The notes beneath the pieces were generated by a model that made no database searches, was not told the DNA's origin, and saw nothing but the letters and a program-made list of their open reading frames with translations. The position numbers and the translations under genes were made by a program. Below are positions 23,089 through 32,353 of a stretch of DNA of 64,000 nt, piece after piece. This DNA is from Bacilli bacterium (GTDB lineage Bacteria > Bacillota_I > Bacilli_A > ML615J-28 > CAG-698). The stretch lies in NCBI GenBank assembly GCA_918272565.1, contig CAKJYW010000003.1, positions 1-64,000 of the forward strand. Direction: 5' to 3'. The number at the start of each line of letters is the position of its first letter. Within the stretch, counting starts at the first letter, position 1.

Positions 23089-24825
23089 TTATATATTATA
23101 TATCTTTAATATTTCTTCTTTTTGTTCTTTACTTAATTTAAGTTTATCTAGTTGACTTACAAAATCATCTTTACCAATAATCTCTAATATTTGCATCTTT
23201 TTTACTTTACCGATTCCTTTAATAGAATCTAGGGCACTAGCAATTGCACTTTTACCGTGCAATGTTCTAAAGAAAGTTATTGCATAGCGATGCACTTCAT
23301 CTTGAATACCTTCTAGAAAGTAAAATAGATTACTTCTTTTATCGATTTTTATCTCTTCGCCGTTAAATAAGAGATGATCAGTTCTATGATTATCATCTTT
23401 TACTAAACCCAAAATCTTAATATCTACTTCAACTTCATCTAGCGCTTTTTTCGCAAAGTTTATTTGGTTAATAGCTCCATCCATGATGATTAAATCAGGC
23501 ATCTTCTCGTTTTCTTTCTTTAACCTAGAATACCTTCTTTTAACAATCTCATACATTGTTCTAGCGTCATCTGCGCCTTCAACCGTTTTAACCTTAAATT
23601 TTCTGTAACCTTTTTTGTTTTTCTCTCCATCAACATAACTAACCATAGCGCTAACACTATCGTAGCCCATGATGTTACTATTATCGAAAGCTTCTATTGT
23701 GTGAATATCTAATCCAAGTAGGTTTGATAACTCTTTATTAGCACCAACTGTTCTATTATAGTTTTTCTTTTCTTTTTCTAATAAGATATCAACCTTTTCT
23801 AAAGCATTTGTTTCTACCAAATTAACAAATTCCTTTTTCTTTCCTTTTTTAGGAATTGATATTAAACTTGTTAGCCTATCATCTAGATATGATATATCAA
23901 CATTTGGAAGTAGTATCTCTTTAGGTAGAGGATTATTATAAACAAAATAGAACTCACCAACAAATTCGATAAACATTTCAGCGCTATCATTCATCAGGTC
24001 AAACAAGAATCCACTTCTTTCAACCATCTTTTTGTTTCTAATGTGAAAGATTTGAATGCTTATGTGATTATCTTTAACAACATAACCAAAGATATCAGTA
24101 TCAACCATATCAACTTCCATCTTTTGTTTTTCCTCTAGTACCTTAATCTCATCGATTATGTCTTTATATTCCTTAGCTTTCTCGTAATTTAATCTCTCAG
24201 ATTCTTCATACATTAAATTCTTTAGTCTTGCTACTTCACTTGATGTATTACCTTTTAGAAAGTGATTAATCTTATTAGTAATATCTAAATATGCCTCACT
24301 ACTTACTTCATTAATACAAGGGGCTAAACACTGCCCCAAGTGATAATAAAGACATTCTCTTTTAGGAATCACATTACATTTTCTTAAAGGATATATCTTA
24401 TTAAGCATCATAACAATATCCTTAGCTGCTTTGCCATTAGGATATGGACCATAATATTTAGCTTTCTTATTTAGGTCTCTAGTATAAAAGATCTTTGGAT
24501 GCTTTTCATTTGATACACAAATATAAGGATATCTCTTATCATCCATAAGCATAATATTATATTTAGGATGATATTTCTTAATTAGATTCATCTCAAGGAT
24601 GAAAGCTTCAGTTTCACTACCAGTGATGATATATTCAAAATCATCAATCAAGCTCACCATCTTAGTTGTTTTAGCGTCGTGACTTCCAACAAAGTAGCTC
24701 TTTACTCTATTAGCTAGCACTTTTGCTTTACCAACATAGATGATTTTCCCACTTGCATCTTTCATCTGGTAGCAACCAGGTTTATTTGGTAAGGTCTTAA
24801 GTTTTTCTTTTACTTTGTCAGTCAC
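23089..24825 (-). CDS. uvrC: excinuclease ABC subunit C
   Basis: Makes the 3' and 5' incisions of nucleotide excision repair with UvrAB. The GIY-YIG domain is at the N-terminus (PGCYQMKD...IIYVGKAKVLANRV). A UvrB-binding UVR motif is near residue 205. The RNase H-like domain has AFDNSNIMGYDSVSAMV and PDLIIMDGAINQI, and helix-hairpin-helix repeats end the protein (IKGIGKVKKMQILEIIG). At 578 residues it is at the short end of the family. GTG start with aggag six bases before. Confidence 0.96.
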   Translation of the reverse strand: MTDKVKEKLKTLPNKPGCYQMKDASGKIIYVGKAKVLANRVKSYFVGSHDAKTTKMVSLIDDFEYIITGSETEAFILEMNLIKKYHPKYNIMLMDDKRYPYICVSNEKHPKIFYTRDLNKKAKYYGPYPNGKAAKDIVMMLNKIYPLRKCNVIPKRECLYYHLGQCLAPCINEVSSEAYLDITNKINHFLKGNTSSEVARLKNLMYEESERLNYEKAKEYKDIIDEIKVLEEKQKMEVDMVDTDIFGYVVKDNHISIQIFHIRNKKMVERSGFLFDLMNDSAEMFIEFVGEFYFVYNNPLPKEILLPNVDISYLDDRLTSLISIPKKGKKKEFVNLVETNALEKVDILLEKEKKNYNRTVGANKELSNLLGLDIHTIEAFDNSNIMGYDSVSAMVSYVDGEKNKKGYRKFKVKTVEGADDARTMYEIVKRRYSRLKKENEKMPDLIIMDGAINQINFAKKALDEVEVDIKILGLVKDDNHRTDHLLFNGEEIKIDKRSNLFYFLEGIQDEVHRYAITFFRTLHGKSAIASALDSIKGIGKVKKMQILEIIGKDDFVSQLDKLKLSKEQKEEILKIYNI

Positions 24826-24833
24826 TTAGCGCT

Positions 24834-24863
24834 CCTTTAATTAAAGAGCCAAATATTGGCTCT
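24834..24863 (-). terminator. weak terminator after rbfA
   Basis: A 7-bp stem (agagcca / tggctct) overlapping the rbfA stop, with a short T-rich tail on the minus strand. Partial readthrough into uvrC is likely. Confidence 0.45.
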
Positions 24864-25200
24864 ATAAATTTAAATTCTTTAAAATACTTTCGATTTTATC
24901 TCCATATTCCATTGATTCATCATACTTAAACTTTAAATCAGGAATCTTCTTAACTTGTAACGCTTTTCCTAAATGGCTTCTTAACATTCCTTTAGCATCA
25001 GCTAAAACTTCACCAGTTGATACTTTTTGCTCTTCAGTTCCATAAACTGTATAAAATACTGTAGCTATTGATAAATCACCAGTTAAACGGCAATTAGTAA
25101 TAGTAACGTATTTTAATCTTTCATCTTTTGCTTCCATTAGAAGAAATGTTGAAAGTTCACGAACAATAATCTTTTCTAATCTTTCTTGTTTAAATGCCAT
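24862..25200 (-). CDS. rbfA: ribosome-binding factor A
   Basis: Cold-shock 30S maturation factor with a type II KH fold, 112 residues. It has ERLEKIIVRELSTFL, LKYVTITNCRLTGDLSIATVFYTV and a PDLKFKYDESMEYGDKIESIL tail, which is diagnostic. It is one base from infB, the standard order. Confidence 0.95.
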   Translation of the reverse strand: MAFKQERLEKIIVRELSTFLLMEAKDERLKYVTITNCRLTGDLSIATVFYTVYGTEEQKVSTGEVLADAKGMLRSHLGKALQVKKIPDLKFKYDESMEYGDKIESILKNLNL

Positions 25201-25201
25201 A

Positions 25202-27466
25202 TTAGTTCACTTGCTCCATAACAAAGGCTTCAATTCTATCGCCTTCTTTAATATCATTGTAGTTTTCAATAGTTAAACCACATTCAAATCCAACTTTAAC
25301 TTCCTTAACATCATCTTTAAAACGTTTAAGTGAAGATAGTTTTCCTTTGTAGATTTCAATATTATCTCTAATTAATCTAACACCACACCCACGACTGATT
25401 AATCCATCAGTAACGTAGCAACCAGCGATTGTACCAATCTTACTAGCTTTAAAGATACTTCTAACCTCAGCTTCTCCGATGTTCTTTTCTTCATAAACTG
25501 GGTCAAGCATTCCCTTCATTGCTGCTTCGATATCTTCTAGAACCTTATAGATAATATTATATAATCTAATTTCAACAAATTTATCTTTAGCAAATTTCAT
25601 GATTGCTGCATTAGGTCTAACATTAAATCCAATGATTACAGCTCCTTCTGCTTCAGCTAAGATAATATCAGTTTCTGTTACACTACCAACACTAGCACGA
25701 AGAATATGGATTTCAACACCTTCTACATTAATCTTTTCGATAGAATTACGCAATGCTTCAGCTGAACCTTGAACGTCACATTTAATGATTAAGTTAAGTT
25801 CTTTATCAGTATTTGCTAGAGTTGTTTGACGACGGAATTTACTCATTTCCATTTCAAATGCTCTCTTAGCACGTTCTTCAGCAATTAGTCTAGCTGTCTT
25901 TTCATCTTCAAATACCATGAACTTATCACCAGCTTGAGGAACATCAACTAAACCAGTTACTTCTATTGCTTTACTAGGTAGAGCAGTTTTGATGTTTGTT
26001 GAAGATTCATCACTCATAGCACGAATCTTACCAAATGTATTACCAACTACAACTGGGTCACCAACTTTAATTGTTCCGTTTTTAACAAGTAGGGTAGCTA
26101 CAGGTCCTCTTCCTTTATCAAGTTTTGCTTCAATTACAACACCCATACCAAGTCTATTAGGGTTAGCACGGTAGTTTTCCATTTCAGCAGTTAACAAAAT
26201 CATATCTAATAATTCATCTACACCCATTCCAGTTAAAGCTGAAATATTAACGAATATTGTGTCTCCACCCCACTCTTCAGCAACTAAATTTAGTTGAGCA
26301 AGTTCGGTTTTAACTCTATCAGGATTTGCTTGAGGCTTATCCATCTTATTAACCGCTACAATAATTGGAACTTTTGCAGCTTGGGCATGGTCGATTGCTT
26401 CTTTTGTTTGAGGCATTACACCATCATCAGCAGCTACAACCAATACAACGATATCGGTTACTTCAGCACCTCTTGCTCTCATTTCAGTGAATGCGGCATG
26501 TCCTGGTGTATCAATAAAAGTAATAAGTTGATCTTTCTTCTTTACTTGATAAGCACCGATATGTTGAGTGATACCACCAGCTTCACCAGCTACAACTCTA
26601 CTATTACGAATTGTATCAAGCAAAGTTGTTTTACCATGGTCAACATGGCCCATGATAGTAACAACAGGAGGACGAGGAAGAAGGTTTTCTTCATCATCTT
26701 CAATTACTAATTCTTCAAACTTAGTAATATCTTCTTCAATCTTATCTTTTAAAGCAAAACCAAACTCATCAGCAAGTATCTCAACAACATCTCTGTCTAG
26801 TGGTTCTGTTGCAGAAACCATATAACCAAGTTCAATAAGCTTTTTAACAACTTCACCATAGCTAATATTTAGAGCACTAGCAAGAATTGCTGGTGACATA
26901 TTAGGCATGTAATATACAACGTTCTCATCTTGTGGCTTTTTCTTATCTTTGATATTACCTTGACGCTTTTCATTCTTTTGAGCACCTTTCTTACGTCTAG
27001 CACTCTTAATTCTAGTATATTCCTTATCTTGACTAACATACTCGTTATAAGCATCATCGTATACTCTAGATAATTCAACTTCTTTGATTTCGTCTTTCTT
27101 TTCTTCTTTTTTAGCTTCTGACTTTACTTCTTCTTTAGGCTTAACTTCAACCTTTGGTTCTTCTTTCTTTGTCTCTACCTTAGGTTCTTCTTTAGGTTTT
27201 TCTTCAACCTTTACTTCTTCCTTAGGTTTAACTTCAACTTTTGGTTCTTCTTTCTTTACTTCAACCTTTGGAGCTTCTTTCTTAGGTTCAGCTTTCTTCT
27301 TAACAGGTTTAATTTCCATCTTGTATTTCTTACTTAATTTCTTTAAGACATCATCTTTAATGTCAGTTTCAAGATCAGCAGTAATACCGATGTTCTTTAG
27401 TAGCTTAAGAAGAACTTCTTCAGTTTCTTTTCCCTTTAAGACTTCTAATATATCTTTTACTTTCAT
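25202..27466 (-). CDS. infB: translation initiation factor IF-2
   Basis: GTPase that brings initiator tRNA to the 30S subunit, 754 residues. The N-terminal third holds an IF2_N-like segment and a low-complexity Lys/Glu/Pro region (about 55-130) with repeats of KEEPKVEVK. The G domain has [27 protein letters not shown] and NKMDKP, followed by domain II and the C-terminal tRNA-binding domain. The TGA of ylxQ ends inside the ribosome-binding site of infB. The repeat length probably varies between strains. Confidence 0.97.
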   Translation of the reverse strand: MKVKDILEVLKGKETEEVLLKLLKNIGITADLETDIKDDVLKKLSKKYKMEIKPVKKKAEPKKEAPKVEVKKEEPKVEVKPKEEVKVEEKPKEEPKVETKKEEPKVEVKPKEEVKSEAKKEEKKDEIKEVELSRVYDDAYNEYVSQDKEYTRIKSARRKKGAQKNEKRQGNIKDKKKPQDENVVYYMPNMSPAILASALNISYGEVVKKLIELGYMVSATEPLDRDVVEILADEFGFALKDKIEEDITKFEELVIEDDEENLLPRPPVVTIMGHVDHGKTTLLDTIRNSRVVAGEAGGITQHIGAYQVKKKDQLITFIDTPGHAAFTEMRARGAEVTDIVVLVVAADDGVMPQTKEAIDHAQAAKVPIIVAVNKMDKPQANPDRVKTELAQLNLVAEEWGGDTIFVNISALTGMGVDELLDMILLTAEMENYRANPNRLGMGVVIEAKLDKGRGPVATLLVKNGTIKVGDPVVVGNTFGKIRAMSDESSTNIKTALPSKAIEVTGLVDVPQAGDKFMVFEDEKTARLIAEERAKRAFEMEMSKFRRQTTLANTDKELNLIIKCDVQGSAEALRNSIEKINVEGVEIHILRASVGSVTETDIILAEAEGAVIIGFNVRPNAAIMKFAKDKFVEIRLYNIIYKVLEDIEAAMKGMLDPVYEEKNIGEAEVRSIFKASKIGTIAGCYVTDGLISRGCGVRLIRDNIEIYKGKLSSLKRFKDDVKEVKVGFECGLTIENYNDIKEGDRIEAFVMEQVN

Positions 27467-27476
27467 CTAGTTCACC

Positions 27477-27782
27477 TCATCTTAAATTTTCTTTAAACGC
27501 ATTACTAAATCCCTCATCTAAAAGTGCTACTACTTTTACTAAGCCTTTCCCTAAAGCTTTACTTATTTCTTCAGTAGTAAACTCTAGATTAAGTTCTGTT
27601 CCATAAAAGAAACATTTCTTTTGGAATTTGTCGATGGTTCTATTTGATGCATCACTCGCCACAATCACCATCTTGCATTTACCTTTTTGTAGATTATCTG
27701 TTACAACCTCATCGCCGTTTATGAGTTTTCTAGCACGATATGCTAGACCTAGTAAGTTTAATGCCTTTTCTCTTTTTTCCAC
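27477..27782 (-). CDS. L7Ae-family ribosomal protein YlxQ
   Basis: A 101-residue kink-turn RNA-binding protein, with ALNLLGLAYRARKLINGDEVV and the L7Ae core KMVIVASDASNRTIDKF. The gene sits between ylxR and infB in nearly all Bacillota. GTG start, TGA stop. Confidence 0.9.
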   Translation of the reverse strand: MEKREKALNLLGLAYRARKLINGDEVVTDNLQKGKCKMVIVASDASNRTIDKFQKKCFFYGTELNLEFTTEEISKALGKGLVKVVALLDEGFSNAFKENLR

Positions 27783-27783
27783 A

Positions 27784-28050
27784 TTAAGCCTCTAATAATT
27801 TAATTAATTCATCATAAACTTCATCTTTTACTTCGGCTTCTAGATATCTATCTAAAATCTTTTTCTTTCTAGACAACTCTATTGCTTCCATACTTTTACT
27901 TAAATAAGCACCATGCCCATTAAGTTTACCAGTCAAATCGATTTTAACTTCTCCTTCAGGTGTACGAACAATCCTAAACATCTCCTTTTTAGGAAATTGA
28001 GCGTTTGTTGCTACACACTTACGAAGGGGAACTTTCTTAGTCTTGTTCAT
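27784..28050 (-). CDS. ylxR: YlxR/RnpM-family RNA-binding protein
   Basis: An 88-residue DUF448 protein. KVPLRKCVATNAQFPKKEMFRIVRTPEG and GRGAYL-like NGHGAYLSKS are conserved. The Bacillus homologue has been reported as an RNase P modulator (RnpM). It lies between nusA and ylxQ, as expected. Confidence 0.9.
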   Translation of the reverse strand: MNKTKKVPLRKCVATNAQFPKKEMFRIVRTPEGEVKIDLTGKLNGHGAYLSKSMEAIELSRKKKILDRYLEAEVKDEVYDELIKLLEA

Positions 28051-28063
28051 TTTCTCACCTCAC

Positions 28064-29143
28064 TTACCTCAAATCTACGTTATAAGAAAATTTAATTCCC
28101 TCACTTGTTGCATCAGATAGCTTCTTGATGTCAATCTTCCAATCAATCGCATAAGCTGCAAGTCTTGCATTTTGACCGCTCTTACCAATCGCTAGAGAAT
28201 ATTGTTCATCTTGAACAATAACTAATGCCTTTCTTGTCTTTTCATCAGCGATAACACTAACACACTTTGCAGGTAGTAGTGCTTCAGCTATTAACTCTAC
28301 AGGATCATCTTTCCATGTAAAGATATCAATCTTTTCATTATTTAATGCTTCATTAATTTCTTTAATTCTTAATCCACCATGACCAACGCATGCACCCTTA
28401 GCATCAACATTAGGTTTTGTTGAAAGAACTCCAATCTTAGTTCTACTTCCTGGGTCACGGCTAATACCCATAATTTCAATACTTCCATCAGCAATTTCAG
28501 GAATATTGATTTCAAACAACTTTTTAACGATTTCTCTACTAGTTCTACTTAAGAATACTTTAGGTCCCTTAGTAGTCTTATCTACTTTAACAATATAAAC
28601 CTTCTTAGTATCACCAATATTAAACTCTTCGTTAGGTAATCCTTCAGTTAGAGGCATTGTAGCTTCACAGTTAGATCCAATCAAGAATGTAACAAATGTG
28701 TCAGTCTTGGCCACAACCTTAGCATTAACTATTTCTCCAACTCTTTCACTAAAGAAATTATAAGCTTCTTCTCTTTCTAATTCTTTTAGTCCACTTAGTA
28801 GTGCTTGTTTAAACTTACCAGCATTCTTTCTACCAAATGTATCAAGCTTAATCTCACGATTAATTTCGCTACCAACTTTTACTCTAGTCTTAATTTTAAG
28901 AGCATCTTCAAGTAATATTTGTCCTTTTTTATCTTCAGTAATTTCACTAACAACTTCATAGTGATCAATAAACTTAATTGTCTTTTCTTCAAAATCAACC
29001 TTAGCTTGAACTTCACCTTTGTATTCAGTATCCTTACAAGCAACAGCTACAGCTGCTTTAACCTTCTCTAATACAAGATTAATATCCAAACCTCTTTCAT
29101 AAGCAATACTTTCTAATGATTCAAAAAAACTCTTACTTTTCAT
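28064..29143 (-). CDS. nusA: transcription termination/antitermination factor NusA
   Basis: Binds RNA polymerase and RNA at pauses and terminators. It is 359 residues, the short form without the acidic C-terminal repeats of proteobacteria. It has an N-terminal RNAP-binding domain, an S1 domain, and two KH domains with IGVLSTKPNVDAKGACVGHGG and SLAIGKSGQNARLAA. It follows rimP by 9 bases in the standard operon. Confidence 0.96.
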   Translation of the reverse strand: MKSKSFFESLESIAYERGLDINLVLEKVKAAVAVACKDTEYKGEVQAKVDFEEKTIKFIDHYEVVSEITEDKKGQILLEDALKIKTRVKVGSEINREIKLDTFGRKNAGKFKQALLSGLKELEREEAYNFFSERVGEIVNAKVVAKTDTFVTFLIGSNCEATMPLTEGLPNEEFNIGDTKKVYIVKVDKTTKGPKVFLSRTSREIVKKLFEINIPEIADGSIEIMGISRDPGSRTKIGVLSTKPNVDAKGACVGHGGLRIKEINEALNNEKIDIFTWKDDPVELIAEALLPAKCVSVIADEKTRKALVIVQDEQYSLAIGKSGQNARLAAYAIDWKIDIKKLSDATSEGIKFSYNVDLR

Positions 29144-29152
29144 AATATCCTC

Positions 29153-29620
29153 CTAAAACTTAACAGCTAGTCTAACTTTCTCTATAATTTCTTTATTAAT
29201 TTCTATTTCTTTCATTCTTCCTTTTAAATTAACCTTTAACTTAAAAGTTCCATCACTATAATCAAGTAAATCTCCATACACCTCATTCTTATTTAATACC
29301 TTTTCTTTTGTATAAATACAAATATAAGAACCGATATACTTAATATAGTCTGCATCAGTCTTTAGTTCGCGCTCTAGTCCGGGACTAGAAACCTCTAAAC
29401 TATATTCTCCATCGATAAAGTCTTCTTTATCGAGCACCTCGCCAATTGCTTCATTTAGTGCTGTTGCTTGATTAATATCAAGTCCACCTTCACTATCAGC
29501 AATCACTCTTAACACCATGCTACCAAACTCTTTAACATACTCAACTTCGATAATTTCTAGATTAAGCTCCTTAGCACAGTTATTTGCAATCTCTAAACTT
29601 CTTTTTTCAATTTCCTTCAT
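29153..29620 (-). CDS. rimP: ribosome maturation factor RimP
   Basis: 30S maturation factor, 155 residues. LEIIEVEYVKEFGSMVLRVIADSEGGLDI and YSLEVSSPGLERELKT are family signatures. It heads the rimP-nusA-ylxR-ylxQ-infB-rbfA operon. No strong ribosome-binding site precedes the ATG: aaggag occurs only inside the hairpin at 29631-29656, about 30 bases upstream, so initiation may be unusual or controlled. Confidence 0.94.
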   Translation of the reverse strand: MKEIEKRSLEIANNCAKELNLEIIEVEYVKEFGSMVLRVIADSEGGLDINQATALNEAIGEVLDKEDFIDGEYSLEVSSPGLERELKTDADYIKYIGSYICIYTKEKVLNKNEVYGDLLDYSDGTFKLKVNLKGRMKEIEINKEIIEKVRLAVKF

Positions 29621-29630
29621 ATTTCATTTT

Positions 29631-29656
29631 TAAAGGAGTGAGATTAACTCACTCCT
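29631..29656 (-). promoter_or_regulatory. hairpin in the rimP operon leader
   Basis: A perfect 10-bp stem (aaggagtgag / ctcactcctt) with a 5-base loop, inside the short transcribed leader. No T run follows, so it is not an obvious terminator. One arm contains the only aaggag near the start codon. Confidence 0.55.
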
Positions 29657-29675
29657 TGATACACTTTCTATATGT

Positions 29676-29681
29676 ATTATA
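29676..29681 (-). promoter_or_regulatory. -10 element of the rimP operon
   Basis: tataat on the minus strand, preceded by a ttgtgt-like -35. It would start transcription near 29668. Confidence 0.5.
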
Positions 29682-29704
29682 TCACAACACAACCTATAAG
29701 TCAA

Positions 29705-29737
29705 ATAAAGAAAAGCACTACTTATAAAAGTAGTGCA
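29705..29737 (-). terminator. terminator overlapping the end of the SpoU methyltransferase gene
   Basis: An inverted repeat (gcactact / agtagtgc) spanning the stop codon, followed on the minus strand by tttt and a T-rich tract. Confidence 0.65.
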
Positions 29738-30446
29738 TAATAATACCTGATGCAACACTTACGTTTAGTGATTCTAATCTTTCATCAATTTCAATATAAA
29801 TGTTCTTATCAGTTATTTCTAATAATTCTTTTCTTACTCCATTACCTTCATTCCCTAATATTAAAGCATAATTGTTTACTTTCTCTATTTTTTCTAGCGG
29901 AGTCCCATTTTGAAGTGATGTACCAAACACTTTAACGCCATTTGCTTTAATTTTATTAATTGCATCAACCAAATCTTCTTCAATTACCTTAACTTTAAAT
30001 AAAGCCCCTTGAGTTGATCTAATTAGCTTATCATTATAAATATCACAGCTTCCTTTTGATAACACAACTAAATCAACATTAAAACCTAAGCTTGATCTAA
30101 TGATAGTACCAATATTCCCTGGATCTTGTAAATTATCAAGTAGTATCATCTTCCCACAATACCTAACGTCTTCATCACTAAAATATCTACATACTCCAAT
30201 AATGTTTTGAGGAGTGATTGTTGAAGAAAGTTTTTTAATAACATCCTCTGTTACTAAGATATTTTCTACACCTTTAACTTCATCTTTTTCATCTACTATT
30301 AAAACTAATTTTAAGAACTTCATCGCTTCTTCTACTAGATGATAGCCTTCAACTAAGAATTCTTTTCTTTCATCTCGATATTTCTTTTGTTTAAGCTTAG
30401 ATAGTTCTTTAATTAATTCATTATTAACTGATGTTATTTTCTTCAT
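29718..30446 (-). CDS. TrmH/SpoU-family RNA 2'-O-methyltransferase
   Basis: A 242-residue SPOUT methyltransferase that methylates ribose 2'-OH in rRNA or tRNA. The N-terminal substrate-binding part has YRDERKEFLVEGYHLVEEAMK. The three motifs are LLDNLQDPGNIGTIIRSS, ALILGNEGNGV and LNVSVASGIIMHYF. Closest in type to YsgA/RlmB; the exact target is not determinable. Two bases downstream of the membrane protein gene. Confidence 0.9.
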   Translation of the reverse strand: MKKITSVNNELIKELSKLKQKKYRDERKEFLVEGYHLVEEAMKFLKLVLIVDEKDEVKGVENILVTEDVIKKLSSTITPQNIIGVCRYFSDEDVRYCGKMILLDNLQDPGNIGTIIRSSLGFNVDLVVLSKGSCDIYNDKLIRSTQGALFKVKVIEEDLVDAINKIKANGVKVFGTSLQNGTPLEKIEKVNNYALILGNEGNGVRKELLEITDKNIYIEIDERLESLNVSVASGIIMHYFYK

Positions 30447-30448
30447 TA

Positions 30449-31123
30449 TTAGAAAAATACCTCAATAATTTGTAATACTGAAATAAGTGATGCTACAACA
30501 TGAACTAAAATAACAACCGCCATTGTTATTTTATTAACTTTGTTCTTTTTGATAAAACTAAAGAATACTAAATCAATAACAATAAACAAAACATAATAAA
30601 GTAGATACAAACTAAAGTTCATTATGTCAAATGCTTTATCACTTAATTCTAATGTTTCGTTAATTGATGATGCTAGTTTATATGAAAGATTAGCATAATA
30701 CGCACTAATCATTGTTCCTGTAGGATACATTACTAGAATTAGTGCGATAAACGCATAAATTATATAGTAGATATTAATCTTATCCCAAATAGAATTAGAT
30801 TCTTCTTTCTTCTTTTTATTAATCTCTTTTAATCTTTCTTTTAGTTTCTTAACCTCAGCCTTTAATGACGCATATTCTTGCTCTTCATCGATTGTTATAT
30901 CTTCAGATGCAATATCTTCTAATTGTTCTAGCCTTAAATCAAGTTCATGGAGCTTAGCATAGATTTCATCTTCTTCAGTTGTTTCTACATTTTCTTCTGC
31001 TTCGCCTTGATTTTCAGCTTGTTTCTCAACTGCATCAGTTTCTTCAACAGGTGTAGCTTCTTCTAAGCTTTCCTTTTCTTCACTTTCTCCTAATTCTTCT
31101 TTCTTTAAATCTTCTTCTAACAT
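30449..31123 (-). CDS. uncharacterised acidic membrane protein
   Basis: A 224-residue protein of unknown family. The first 60 residues are highly acidic (runs of E with V/T), residues about 60-110 form a probable coiled coil (LRLEQLED, then LKAEVKKLKERLKEINKKKKEE), and the rest has three transmembrane helices (about 117-138, 165-190, 198-223). The coiled coil suggests self-association or a scaffold. It sits between thiI and the SpoU methyltransferase gene on the same strand. No function can be assigned. Confidence 0.7.
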   Translation of the reverse strand: MLEEDLKKEELGESEEKESLEEATPVEETDAVEKQAENQGEAEENVETTEEDEIYAKLHELDLRLEQLEDIASEDITIDEEQEYASLKAEVKKLKERLKEINKKKKEESNSIWDKINIYYIIYAFIALILVMYPTGTMISAYYANLSYKLASSINETLELSDKAFDIMNFSLYLLYYVLFIVIDLVFFSFIKKNKVNKITMAVVILVHVVASLISVLQIIEVFF

Positions 31124-31132
31124 ATTCTCTCC

Positions 31133-32353
31133 TTAGATATCAAATTCATCATCTTTTTCAAACACGTTATATTTCTTTGTATCATTTAAAGTAATAATTT
31201 CTTTGTTTTCTATTGCTTCCATAATTAAATCATCTAAATTGCATTTAGCTTCTTCAGCTAAAACTAAATCTAGTTTAGGTTTAATTATAGGATGTTCAGG
31301 AACAAACACTGTACAACAGTCTTCATATGGTCTAATAGAAATATCAAAAGTCTTAATACGTCTAGCTATATCTACTATTTCTTCTTTATCAAAAGTAGCA
31401 AGTGGTCTAATAATAGGAATATTAGTTACTTCGTTAACAACCTTCATACTTTCTAGTGTTTGACTAGCTACTTGTCCAATTGATTCTCCATTTATTATTA
31501 CATCAATATTTTCTTTTTTACATATTTCACTAGCTATCTTATACATTGCTCTTCTCATTAAAGTAACCATATAGATATTTGATGCATTTTCGTGTATTGA
31601 ATCTTGTATCTTAGTGAAAGGTATAACTATTAAATCAATTTTACTGTTTGATGAATAATTTGTTAGTACTTCAGTTAAGTCTACAACCTTTTGTAAAGCT
31701 AGATCACTAGTATAAGGAGGAGAAGCAAAATGAATTGCTTTTAGGTTTATACCTTTCTTTAAAGATAAAAACCCTGCAACCGGTGAATCAATTCCACCAC
31801 TCATCATAAGTAGACCGCACCCTGCAGTTCCACTAGGATATCCTCCTAAACCTTTAATTGTTTCAACATAAAGGTAAGTTCCTTCACTTCTTAAATCGAT
31901 ATTTAGAGTGATTTCTGGATTATGTACATCTACATATAAACCTTCTACCTTTGGTAAAACCCTACGAGCGACTTCTTGACTAATTTCAATTGATGTGGCT
32001 GGGTAGTTTTTATCCCCTCTATTAGTTTCTACTTTAAATGAAGCCCTAGCCCCTTTTTTATATTCACTAACAAGTTTAACACCAAGTTCACCCATCGCTT
32101 CATAAGTATTAGCGCACTCGCTACAAAGGCTATAACTAGCAAGCCCTGAAACCGTATTAAGTTTATCGATAACTAATTTATAATCTTCTCCATTAAGATA
32201 AATATAGAAGCGGTAATCAGTATTAAAATATTTAATTTTCTTAAACTCTTTTAGTTTTCTTTTGATATTATCATTAATCATTTGAAGAAATTGACGATAG
32301 TTTTTCTTCTTTAATGTCATTTCTCCATATCTTACTAATATTAAACTAATCAT
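31133..32353 (-). CDS. thiI: tRNA 4-thiouridine synthetase
   Basis: Adds sulfur to U8 of tRNA, and can also feed thiamine synthesis. It is 406 residues: a ferredoxin-like/THUMP N-terminal half (about 1-165) and a PP-loop ATPase with MMSGGIDSPVAGF near residue 185, plus DCCTVFVPEHP with cysteines near 345. It has no C-terminal rhodanese domain, as in Bacillus ThiI, which relies on a dedicated desulfurase. Its ATG overlaps the TGA of the desulfurase gene. Confidence 0.96.
   Translation of the reverse strand: MISLILVRYGEMTLKKKNYRQFLQMINDNIKRKLKEFKKIKYFNTDYRFYIYLNGEDYKLVIDKLNTVSGLASYSLCSECANTYEAMGELGVKLVSEYKKGARASFKVETNRGDKNYPATSIEISQEVARRVLPKVEGLYVDVHNPEITLNIDLRSEGTYLYVETIKGLGGYPSGTAGCGLLMMSGGIDSPVAGFLSLKKGINLKAIHFASPPYTSDLALQKVVDLTEVLTNYSSNSKIDLIVIPFTKIQDSIHENASNIYMVTLMRRAMYKIASEICKKENIDVIINGESIGQVASQTLESMKVVNEVTNIPIIRPLATFDKEEIVDIARRIKTFDISIRPYEDCCTVFVPEHPIIKPKLDLVLAEEAKCNLDDLIMEAIENKEIITLNDTKKYNVFEKDDEFDI

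Noticed and set aside
26294-26710. 138-residue plus-strand protein
   Set aside because: Antisense to the IF-2 G domain, with no ribosome-binding site.
29641-29717. Terminator at the rimP hairpin
   Set aside because: The stem is strong but has no U run on either strand, so it is listed as a leader hairpin.
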